Positions 24,823 to 33,882 of a DNA stretch of 64,000 bases are shown here, piece after piece. This DNA comes from Elmis aenea (Eukaryota > Arthropoda > Insecta > Coleoptera > Elmidae): contig OX393583.1 in NCBI GenBank assembly GCA_947652605.1, forward strand, positions 10,891,222-10,955,221. Reading direction: 5' to 3'. The notes beneath the pieces are model-generated. The model searched no databases and was not told where the DNA came from. It saw nothing but the letters and a program-made list of their open reading frames with translations. The position numbers and the translations under genes were made by a program. Position 1 is the stretch's first letter; every line of letters begins with the position of its first letter.

Positions 24823-25194
24823 TTAACTCTTGCGATTTCAAAAATCGCTAAAATCTGGTATCCTATGACTTTTTATTTAATCTTTTTTAATTTTAAAATT
24901 AGTTTTTGAGCATGCACCAAATTTTATCAAGATTAAAATTTTCTGAGAAATTAATAATTTTTTTTTCCATTTGTTGTAGACTTTTTGAATGACGCTGTAT
25001 AATAATTACAATAATTACTTATCTTTACATTTAAACGTTATTGTGAGTAAATGATAATAAAAATGTTACAATTAACTTATGTCGTAGTTCTTTGATACCT
25101 AGTAACAATTTTTTGTTAAAAAAAAACCACCGGTCCGCGAAACTTTTTCACAAGTTTTACCGGTCCGCGGACCAAAAAAGGTTGAGAAATGCTG
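24823..25194. repeat. Repeat remnant and solo hAT terminus
   Basis: 24823-25005 is an inverted copy of the 21959-type unit. From about 25125 the GC-rich ACCGGTCCGCGGACC and GGTTGAGAAATGCTG (ending 25194) match common hAT termini. No left partner was identified. Confidence 0.55.
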
Positions 25195-25743
25195 ATCTAG
25201 CTAGAGGACATCATTTTCAGACTTTGTTAATTTGGATTACTGTCTCTTAAATGTCAAGCTGTAATTTTTGTCAATTTTGTCGGGTTTCCTATCTTTTTCA
25301 AAAGTTTTTCTGTGTCAAAAATTCTTAAACATATAAAGTAGGTAGCTTATTTTGATAACATTAATATCTGAAGTCTTTGTTTACCATCGTGAATAGACTG
25401 GTCCCGCCAGCATGGCCCATACGCGTGGCGTCTGATAACTCATTTGCTGTCCATGAAATTTACCAAAATAAGGAACACAAAATGAGTATAAAATACCAAA
25501 GGACGTAAGCCGTAGAATAACGTTATTGGAGCCAACGTTAAGTGAGGGGATATTGTTTCGGAACCGAGTCACAAACGTTCTTTAGATTAAATCACAGAAA
25601 GTCACAATTTACTGCGAATCAAAAACGTCAGTAGTTCATTTGGTATAAAATCGCACTGGTACATGATTTCGGCAGATATAAAACACAAGTAACACCACAA
25701 GCAAGTAGGAAGCCCAAATTTTGGGTGCTAATTTGTCCAATTG
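25195..25743 (-). other. Probable 3' UTR of the Pax3/7 gene
   Basis: This stretch lies directly downstream of the TAG stop and has higher GC than the flanks. It ends where a hAT-type terminus begins. I found no canonical AATAAA or ATTAAA on the minus strand here, so the polyadenylation site is unknown. It contains a 63-codon open frame (25381-25572) whose significance is unclear. Confidence 0.4.
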
Positions 25744-26048
25744 CTAATACCATCCGTAAAAGGGTTGGTGTCCAAATCCTTTCGAAGCGTTGTGGGTGGG
25801 ATATCCAGGAATCCCCGCGTTATGAAGACCATTTTGGCTAAAGCTCGTCAAGTTTTGGGAGTGGACGCCGATGGGTTGGCTCAATTGTCCGAGCGTCGTT
25901 GGCAATGGCTGGTTAACACCAGATGGACTGATGTTCCGGTTTATTTGGTTTGAAGAAATAGTCCATTGGTTCGACAAGTGAGATATACTGTTATTGTTTG
26001 TAATTGTGGCTTCATTGGTGCATGGAGATTCGTTCCCGTTACTGTTTG
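25744..26048 (-). CDS. prd: Pax3/7 terminal coding exon, ending Gly-Trp-Tyr-stop
   Basis: The acceptor AG is at 26050-26049. The G left by the previous exon plus CA makes Ala, then 99 more codons follow to a TAG stop at 25744-25746. The segment is rich in Asn, Ser, Gln and Pro, with short motifs such as [16 protein letters not shown] at the end. A conserved aromatic C-terminus is plausible but I cannot match it to a named domain. The reading frame is closed neatly by the stop, and phases agree with the upstream exon. A distinct downstream open frame at 25381-25572 leaves open an alternative 3' end. Confidence 0.88.
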
Positions 26049-29000
26049 CTAAAACACAAAACGTATATTTAATTTGCGCCACTTGCGTAAAAACAGGTGC
26101 AAGAAATATTTAAACACTCGCCAAGGAACGTATTTCTAAGACTATCTAAACGAGGCGTCACGCCCGGAGCGTGGGAATCCAACGTTATAGAAAGCTTAAT
26201 GGATTAAAAACGATTTCCATTCTCAGTTCTTAATTTTTATGTAAAACTAAACAAAATTAAAGGTCATGCACAATTTTAGATTTTAATATACAGAGTGTTT
26301 GTTAAATATTGCGAAAAAATTCGGGAGGTGATTCATAATCGAAAATTAAGGGGGGCCTTTTATCTAATTTTTTTTCCTTAGACGTCTCCTTTCCGAGTTA
26401 CACCCCCCTAAAGGGGAGCTGTAAGATTAGGTTTTTATTTTATCAAATTTGAATCAATGTAGACGAAGTTTTTCTCACTTTCCACGTTGTTATTTTATTT
26501 TTTTTTTTAATGTAAAAGATCAAGAAATTTATTTTATACAGTGTGTCGAAAAGGTATGCTTTATATCTCAGTACATATCCATTTAGGGAAAAATGTTTTG
26601 AATAAAAGTTGTTTGGTACTTAGTCAATTTTTTTTTCGAGTAATAAAAGCGCAATGAAAAACAATTGAATTGTTTTAAATGACAAGATTCCCCTATATTA
26701 TACTTATTTGATAGAGAATTTTTTTCTCTATTCAATGATGCAAAACTTTAGTACCCTTACTTTTTGAGAAAAAAGCAAAAATATACTTTCAAATTAGTTT
26801 AATTGTTTAGTATTTATATCTAACAAATACCTTATAAGAACTAAAATTTTTTAACGAAATCTACAATAAGTGTTCAAACTGTGAACCCTTAACAGCTTGC
26901 CAATGATAAACTCGGTTTTTAAACCCGTTAATAACATTCCCAACCATTTCAGGTGTAATTTCTCTAATACGATCTTTTAAATTTTCGATATTCTTCGGCC
27001 TTTTAGCATAAACTTAATTTTTAAGGTGACCCCATCATTGAAAAGAGAAAATATTCTCTATCAAATGAGTATAATATAGGGGTATTTTGTCATGTAATAA
27101 AATGCAATTGTTTTTCATTGCGCTTTTGCTATTCGAAAAAAAAAATCTTATGGTGGAAAATTAAGTACCAAACAGTTTTTATCGAAAACATTTTTTCCTA
27201 AAGTGGATATTTACTGAGATATATAGCATATTCTATACCTTTTGGACACTATAAAATAAACATACTAGCAGTGTGCAAATTGCATTCATGATAATGGTAT
27301 ATATGAATGTGGAAATTTCTAACTCTAGACTAGAGGGTGTTGAATAAAGGCTGCATAAATATAAATTTTGTTATTTTAAATATGCACCCCCTGAAATATT
27401 ATTAAATTATTCAAATTTTTTGTTAATTTTCCTTGAATTAATTTAGTTTACTAGGTGTCTTTGATAAACAATGTGATCTTTCGAGTTACATAAGTAACTG
27501 AAGTATTAAAAGAGTTGGTGAGTCGATTAAATTAGCAAAGTTGGTCAGTTACGACAAAAATTAAAGGAAGTTTAAAAAAATTAAATAATAGCTGCTAACT
27601 TTCACACAAAAAAATTAAAATTACGAACTTTTTAGATGAAAATAACCTTTTAAGTTTTAACGATGACTTTTGAAAGAAGTTATAGCATGTTTGTCTGATT
27701 TCCAATGAAATTTCGGTTTCTAAATGTAGTGTCAGTATTTTTGATAGAGAGATAAACGTATAAATCTAAGAAGAAATTGTAGATAAAAAATTGTTTTTCT
27801 ATGCAACTACTCGTCAACATTGGTGTATTAGTACCTAAATGGTAAATTGTTTATAACAATGGCTTATTTTATAAAAGGAATGTTATGTAATAAGCTATTA
27901 TGGTGCTTTAAGTTGGATGGTAATACAAACAAAGCTACAACACTCTTTTTTTTTTCAAGAGTATATGGAAAGGCGACAAAGAGATGGGAAAATTTATTAT
28001 AATACAGTATAATTTAAAATTTTTGGAGCCTGTTTAATTATACAGGGTGTTGCATTACCAAACAACCAAACTTAAGTCCTTGAGTCAATGTTTTTTGCAT
28101 GTCCTTACCAAATTACAACTCTTTACTTCGAAAAATCAGTTTAGGAAATTTTTTTAACTTTAACTTCAAACCTAAACATTTTTTTAAATATTTTTTTTTA
28201 GTGACAACGCCACATTAAAACCTGTATAAATTAACATTGATGCAAAGCTATAATACAGGCGGTCATAAATATTAAATAAAAAATGGGGTGCTGTATTTGA
28301 AATATAAAAGTTGCTATTGGTTCCAGAGAGGTGGCTCACCCTGTATATTTAAAAATATTTTAATCGTGTTCGGAAGAAAAAACTATGAACTACCGTTTGA
28401 ATCAACTTTCTATCTCAAACCGTTTAGCCACAATCGACCGATCCCGCACTAATGACACCCTGTATGAACAAATTTAGGTAACCACAGCGTTTCTTTTGAA
28501 CAAATTTCTATTACAAAACTTGCAATCACTTTTATATTACTCACTTTAAACAAAAAACAATGAACAAATTTTGAAGAGGACTTAATTTTGGACTCTTTTA
28601 GAAACCTAAACCTACATAAACTATGAAAAAATATTATCAACTTACCACTGTTGGGACCCAAAATAGTAACCATGTTGTTAGACGGCGAAGACATGTTACT
28701 AACATAAACTGAATTGCTGGTGAGCGTTCCAGAACTGGAGGAGTTGACAACATTGGAATCCTTGAAACCGGAGCCATTTCCTTGACTCAGATTTTCAATA
28801 CCACCGGACGACAAATTGGTCACCGGAGAAACACTCGGCTGCAGGGTCGAAGGCAGACCTGAGGAAGATCCGATGCTTTGCGGTAACGACATTAAGTTAG
28901 AGGATGAATACAAGGAGTGCGAAGAATAAGGATTGTGGGTGTGCGATGTTAGGGGAAGATTTGGAGATGTGGAATGACCGTGCCCATGGGCTGGATACAG

Positions 29001-32000
29001 TTCCGTCACTGAAAAATAGAAAAAAATTAATAATTGAATACAAACTAACTTAAATGAAAAAAAACACGAAAATATAGGGTGTCCCAGATTACATTTCCAG
29101 CATGGGAATCTCGCTTATCATAAGAGATACAGGTTTGTTTAATTAATTTAGATGAATTATTCCTTACAAGGGAGGGTCACGATACGTTGTCGCTAGAATT
29201 TGATCGAGGATGTGTTTATTGCAGCAAGAACATCAAAACTAGATGTTTTCCAGAGTTATACGTGCCACTCACCATTTGCTTCGGAAAAATAGGGGGAAAA
29301 CTGAAAAATTGGTTTAAAAAGGTCATTTTTGTGATCACGTTGGCCATGAAACCGTCAGAGACAAAATCGCAATTATCCTACTAACCAATGCGCGCATCCT
29401 TTGCAAGTAAAATTATGCAAAGTTTTTGAAAAAATCTTAAACGGTTCCGGAGAAAAACGTCAAAAACGAAACCCCTGTATAAGCGCTATGATTTAAGAAG
29501 TTGTGGTAGGTATATCACTGTATAACTATATCTATGCGACTTGCAGGGGCGTTTTTACAAAGGCCTCGTTTTTCGCGTTTTTCTCTGGATCCGTTTAAGA
29601 TTTTTTCAAAAACTTTGCACAATTTTACTTGCAAGGGATGCGCGCATTGGTAAATAGAACAATTTCGATTTTATATCTGACGGTTTCATGACTGACGCGA
29701 TCGCAAAAATTACTTTTATTAATCATTTTCAGTTTTTTCCCTATTTTTCCGAAAAAAATGGCCAGTGGCACGTATAACTCTGCGATACATTTAGTTTTGA
29801 TCATACAGATCAGGTCATACAGATATATCACAACTTCTCAAATCATAGCGCTTATGCAGTGGTTTCGTTTTTGACGTTTTTCTCCAGAATTGTTAAAGAT
29901 TTTTTCAAAAACTTTGCACCATTTTACTAGGAAAGATGGCGCGCATTGGTAAGTGAATAAAAGAATTTCGATTTGGTCTTTGACGGTTTCATAGCCAACG
30001 CGAGCGCCAAAATTACCTTTTATACCAATTTTTCAGTTTTTTCCTTATTTTTCCGAAGAAAATGGCCAGTGGCACGTATAACTCTGCAACACAGCCTTAA
30101 TCGAATTTTAGCGACAACGTAAGGTGACCCTCCCTTGTAAGTTAGCTATGACACATGATAACTAACTTAATAATATTGGCAGGATATGTTTTATTTGTAT
30201 TTGCCGGGTTATTTATTTAAACAGATATGACAAGTCACACATGATTAAAAAGAGAGAAAAAAACACACATTTATCTGTTGCAAAGCGAACTTGACTAACA
30301 TTTTCATAGCTAACTTAGAATAATATCGGTAAAATACGTTTTATTTTTGATTATCCATGTTATTTATAAAAACAGATACATCGTTAGAAACAGGAGAAAA
30401 AAGCACATTTCACTATTCCAAAGTAAACTTGCCCGTTTAATACGTTTCATGGCTAACTTAGAATAACATCGGTAAAATACGGTTTTCTTGAGTTCCTGAG
30501 TAGTTTATAAAAACAGTTATAACACATGACATATCGTTATAAAGATGTCAAATAAGGACATCGAACTATTCCAAAGCTAACTTGACGGCCCTCAAGAAAA
30601 AATGAAGTTAGCGGTAATATCTCAAAAATTAAAAGTGATAAGAACAATCTTAAATAACAGTTACATTCTTCATTAAAAAGTACCTTTAGAAGGTACAAAT
30701 AAAATTGATTTAATGATTAAGAAAAAAAAGTTATGAGAGGAAAAGAAATTCATCATTTTCATATTTTTTGCTATAATATCTGAAGCACGAGGAATTTTGT
30801 ACTTTTAAAAATACCAAGGAATAATTCATCTAATTTAAAAAAACCTGTACCAAAAAACATATGACCTTTTTTTTTTAACTAGAACTTTTAGTATGTCCTG
30901 AACTGTGATGACAATCATGTACGTTAAAATCAATGGGTACACAATGTAGAATGTTAGGATCGCAAAAGTAAATACACTAAAAGAATATTGCCTTAAATCG
31001 ACTATAAAATCAAAGAATATATTAACGTTAATAAATCAATAAAAAGTGTCATTCAAGGAAGTATGCCATACCCATTATTCCTAAAAATTAAATTATTGAT
31101 GGAATTGAAAGGTTGTTTGCTGCAGAGAATGAGTTGCACAATTTTTTTTACAAAAAAGGCTTACTCATAAACGTTACATAATAAAATTTAATTAAAAATT
31201 TCTATAGAATGACAACAACAAAAAAAAATTTTACTCATTGGCATGACCTGCAATCTTTTTTGTTGACTTATTTTGGCGAGAATTAACTATTCAACAACTT
31301 CTTCTACAAGCAATATCAAAACTTTGATGTTTATGAATATGCGAATAATACTAAATATTACTTGTTAATTGTTAACTTTGTATAGAAGGTAAATGTTCAA
31401 ATATAAGTAATATAATTTTATTGATAGTAATAACTGGACTACTTGGCAATAGTTATTTACGTAATAAGACCGGAAAGCGGTACTTTACTAGACCAGACTT
31501 TTGGACGAGCCGTAGGCGAGTCCTGGAAGCCTACGACTCCAGTAAAGACACTAACTTTACGGGTATGTTACGTACAATATCTTTTCTGCGTCCGCCACTG
31601 ACACCAAAACCACTATCGTCACAGTCCGTAATTAAACAATTAACAAACTGCAGGTGAAAACTCGCTTGGTGGTATAATGACGCTTGTTTGACAGCGCAAA
31701 TCAACAAAACAACTCATCACCATGGTGCAGCCAGCTAATTTCCGGCCTAGGCCGGTAAAGACAACTCATTGCCATGGCAATCAGTTACTTTCTGGCCTAG
31801 GCCAGTAAAGATGTATTTTCCAGGCTAAAAATCGTTCGGAAACAACAGATTTTCTTGACGGACGCAGATGCTATGGGTGTCATTTTACGGTAAAAAAGTA
31901 TTTTAGGTAAATCAATCCTTACTTTGGCCACCAGACGCTGATGCACTGGAAGCGAAATTGCTCTCCCCTATCGATTGCCCTATTGATCCGTAAGGGGTTG

Positions 32001-33880
32001 ACGGTGATCCATACGGATTACTTACGACACCAAGAGGAGTATAAGAAGACGCTGACGTTGACGCCAACTGTTTCCGGAGACGAGCACGTCTGTTGCTAAA
32101 CCAAACCTAAGCAAAATAATAACATATTATTATAAAATATTTGGGAAAAAATAGAACAAACAAAATACTGACTCAGAAATACTTTGGAATGCATATAATC
32201 TCTAAAATTTATAGTCTAAATGGTAAGACTAGTAGTAAAAACAAAAAACTGAATACAAATGAAACAATTCAGTCAAAAACAAGGCGTGGAGCAGTGGTCC
32301 CCAAACTGTGGGGCGCGGGCCCCAAACATCTGAAGAGGGGCGCGAAGAAATGAAACGGCAACTATTTATTAAAACAACCAGTCACCAGTGGGAATCAGAT
32401 TTAAAAACAAATGGAGGACCTGTCTTCACCAATGTGAAACAGGATAGATCTTTCTAAACAATGCGAGGATTTTGAGAAACTCTGGTTAAGAGCCGTCGAT
32501 CACGTATATGCATAAAGGTAAAGGACGAAAAAAATAAAGTGTCAAAAAGAAGTATAGTCTCTAACAAATAATTTAACCTAAAATGAGGACAGTAACACTA
32601 GATTAGATGATAATGGATGTCTAATCATTAAGTCTGCTTGTAACGACAAGAAGAGAATAGCAAGTAGGTGGGAAAATAAATAAGAAAACACTACAAAGGT
32701 ATGAATACGTCGAAAGTATTGTGACAGACCGCCTGAGATCAAATATTTTATTTTACTTCAATTTTATTTCATTTAGTTTTAAATGAATACCATTGCAACA
32801 AATGCTGATGCATCAGTTACTAAAACCTGTAACACTTCAAAAGGGCCAAGTTATGAGGATGTCAACTTTAGTAAAACACATTCACGTTAAAATAATACGG
32901 TCATAACTTGGGTCCTACAACGCCAGCATTTGGGTTTTGTCAATCAACAAATGATTTGTTGATAAAGTTGTACATCATAAGTAGAACAAACTACTCGCAC
33001 AAATATGTGTTTATAGAAAGGAATGACAAAGATGCCACTACAATAAAAAAAAGGGATAGCAACAGGGAACCGAAAATCTTGGGACAGTCGCGCTGGGGTA
33101 GTTGAGAACCAACCACCGAGAAATGTACAGCCGGTCGAGAAATAAGGGAGTTTGTTGTTAAAATTGTTGTGTTTTATTTGTTTCTTACTGCGTAATAATT
33201 GCTCTAGACCTGTGTACTACGTAAAACAACGTTTAAGGGTCCAACCATCATACAAAGACGATCACGAGCTACAATTAACAACAATAATTATAAGAGTAAT
33301 AAGTACTCTTCCCCAACAGTGCGGCCTATGTACAGTACGGTCCGTTACAGTATGAAACACGAAAAGTGGCCAAAAATAATAATAAACTGGTAACTTCAGA
33401 ATACAAAAAACACCTGAAACACTATTCTACCAGAAAACTTACATCGGAAAATTACTAGAAGTAATCAGAAAACTTCAATCAGAAATATAATGAAAGCAAA
33501 TGGTGAACACATGGAACATATGATGGAAGTTAAACGAATAATATAAGGCAACTAGAAAAACACATTATGAAGTCTGAGAAAAAAGAATTCGCAATAGGAA
33601 AATGTAATCAACTTAAACAATCTAAAAAATAAAATAATTTTTAAATAGTTTGCTGTTTACAGATATGTTATTACCTGGATTCTGGCTTCTGTTAATTTCG
33701 TTCTCTGTGCCAATTCTTCTCTAGTGTAAATGTCTGGGTACTGCGTTCTTTCGAAAGCTTTTTCTAATTCATCCAACTGGTGGGCTGTAAACGTGGTTCT
33801 GGAACGTCTTTGTTTTCTTTTCAGAGGAATTCCTGGTTCGCTATCACAATCCGAAGCATTATCGTTGTCGGAAGACTTAT
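25744..33880 (-). CDS. prd: Pax3/7-group homeodomain transcription factor, probable paired orthologue (3' four coding exons)
   Basis: This is a nuclear DNA-binding developmental regulator of the Pax3/7 group (paired, gooseberry, gooseberry-neuro, pairberry), known in insects for segmentation and neural roles. Coding exons are 33675-33880, 31923-32106, 28646-29008 and 25744-26048. All have GT donors and AG acceptors, and the phases match across every junction, giving 352 visible residues. The homeodomain contains [20 protein letters not shown] and then [13 protein letters not shown], with the Pax-type Ser at position 50. The Asp-Glu-Leu-Glu and Asp-Ile-Tyr residues resemble what I recall of fly Paired more than Gooseberry, so prd is preferred but not proven. 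The paired domain and the first exon(s) are not visible and must lie upstream at higher coordinates. The first visible codon is split (1 base upstream, 2 here). Introns are 1568, 2914 and 2597 bp and carry hAT and foldback elements. Family assignment is firm; the exact paralogue is less so. Confidence 0.9.
26291..26533. repeat. Half copy of the 45833-46842 foldback MITE
   Basis: It begins CAGAGTGTTTGTTAAATATT after TA and includes GTCGGGAGG-like and TTAGACGTCTCCTTTC motifs shared with both arms of 45833-46842. Only one arm is present. Confidence 0.75.
26539..27250. mobile_element. Mariner-type foldback element with transposase tail
   Basis: TA-flanked. The left arm CAGTGTGTCGAAAAGGTATG matches the complemented right arm. 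Longer arm identity includes the CCCCTATATTATACT segment near 26692 and its complement near 27075. The centre holds a transposase C-terminal fragment. Confidence 0.75.
26861..27000 (-). pseudogene. Mariner/Tc-like transposase C-terminal fragment
   Basis: The minus strand reads [20 protein letters not shown] then a basic stretch and [12 protein letters not shown]. Ile-Thr-Pro-Glu-Met and Phe-Glu-His-Leu-Leu near the terminus are common endings of mariner-type transposases that copy an Arg-Ile motif. All catalytic residues are missing. It sits in the centre of the foldback, consistent with a deleted parent element. Confidence 0.65.
28043..28462. mobile_element. 420-bp CAGGGTG MITE in a Pax3/7 intron
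   Basis: TA-flanked; begins CAGGGTGTTGCATTACC and ends AATGACACCCTG. The right 200 bp is nearly identical to 42060-42254, including the phrase CACAATCGACCGATCCCGCA. Non-coding. Confidence 0.85.
28646..29008 (-). CDS. prd: Pax3/7 exon: Ser/Asn/His-rich transactivation region
   Basis: The acceptor AG is at 29010-29009 after a T-rich tract; the donor GTAAGT starts at 28645. The previous exon supplies A, giving an ATG Met codon in the join, then T-E-L-Y-P-A-H. The exon holds 120 full codons and leaves one G. The composition is low complexity: His/Gly repeats near the start, then Ser-rich stretches, and [13 protein letters not shown] near the end. Such tails in Pax3/7 proteins act in transcriptional activation; the sequence itself shows only disorder-like composition. 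GC content and codon use stand out clearly against the AT-rich surroundings, supporting a real exon. A 420-bp MITE ends 183 bp downstream of the donor. Confidence 0.9.
29164..30140. repeat. Foldback repeat of about 980 bp
   Basis: TTACAAGGGAGGGTCAC at the left is complemented by GTGACCCTCCCTTGTAA at the right. Internal modules containing GCGCGCATCCTTTGCAAGTA, or its complement, occur three times (about 29387, 29636, 29937). Open frames across it are by-products of these modules. Confidence 0.85.
31709..31811. repeat. Two-copy 51-bp tandem duplication with GGCCTAGGCC palindrome
   Basis: Two adjacent, imperfect copies each contain AACTCAT, CCATGG, then a GGCCTAGGCC palindrome and GTAAAGA. It lies about 110-210 bp downstream of the homeodomain exon donor, in the least AT-rich part of the intron. 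Function unknown. Confidence 0.8.
31923..32106 (-). CDS. prd: Pax3/7 exon: homeodomain recognition helix end plus Ser/Pro-rich linker
   Basis: The acceptor AG is at 32108-32107; the donor GTAAGG starts at 31922. The exon is in phase 0 at its 5' end and leaves one base (A) at its 3' end. It begins [13 protein letters not shown], the second half of helix 3 with Ser50 and the invariant Trp48, Phe49, Asn51 and Arg53. A low-complexity linker rich in Ser, Gly, Thr and Pro follows, including a repeated Tyr-Gly-Ser / Pro-Tyr-Gly pattern. The length is 61 codons plus one base. The helix reads on exactly from the Gln46 of the preceding exon, which confirms both splice choices. Confidence 0.95.
32107..33674 (-). 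other. prd: Homeobox intron (between HD residues 46 and 47)
   Basis: 1568 bp with a GTAATA donor and AG acceptor, at the intron position typical of paired-class homeoboxes. A hAT-like segment fills its centre. Confidence 0.9.
32292..33118. mobile_element. Probable non-autonomous hAT in the homeobox intron
   Basis: The left end CAGTGGTCCCCAAACTGTGG with GGGGCGCGGG resembles Charlie-type hAT termini. The right end CTGGGGTAGTTGAGAACC is a plausible partner when complemented. No matching 8-bp duplication is visible, so ends are approximate. No transposase was recognised. Confidence 0.5.
33675..33880 (-). CDS. prd: Pax3/7 exon: acidic linker plus homeodomain residues 1-46
   Basis: The acceptor is the AG at 33882-33881 after a T-rich tract; the donor is GTAATA starting at 33674. 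The exon carries two bases of a split codon plus 68 codons. Residues 1-18 form an acidic linker ([16 protein letters not shown]) like the segment between octapeptide and homeodomain in Pax3/7 proteins. A basic stretch, [12 protein letters not shown], leads into homeodomain helices 1 and 2 and the start of helix 3, ending at Gln46. A splice between homeodomain residues 46 and 47 is the usual position in paired-class homeoboxes. No octapeptide (His-Ser-Ile-Asp-Gly-Ile-Leu-Gly type) is present here; it would be in the previous exon or lost. Confidence 0.95.
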
Positions 33881-33882
33881 CT

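Larger units (their letters stand above)
26049..28645 (-). other. prd: Third visible intron of the Pax3/7 gene
   Basis: 2597 bp bounded by a GTAAGT donor (28645) and AG acceptor (26049-26050). It holds a half foldback (26291-26533), a mariner-type foldback (26539-27250) and a 420-bp MITE (28043-28462). The remaining roughly 800 bp (27251-28042) is AT-rich and unassigned. Confidence 0.85.
29009..31922 (-). other. prd: Second visible intron of the Pax3/7 gene
   Basis: 2914 bp with a GTAAGG donor and AG acceptor. It contains a CAGGGTG-family end near 29080, a large foldback (29164-30140), repeats of a GTTATTTATAAAAACAGATA-like phrase at 30200-30600, and a GC-rich patch with a tandem duplication at 31709-31811. 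Confidence 0.85.

Noticed and set aside
25741..25953. 70-codon plus-strand frame opposite the last Pax3/7 exon
   Set aside because: Antisense of a well-supported coding exon.
29187..29831. Frames containing ELYVPL and FGKIG on both strands
   Set aside because: They are the same foldback module read in opposite orientations, not paralogous genes.
31421..31657. 78-codon plus-strand frame in a GC-richer island
   Set aside because: No splice support, no family resemblance, and it is antisense within an intron.
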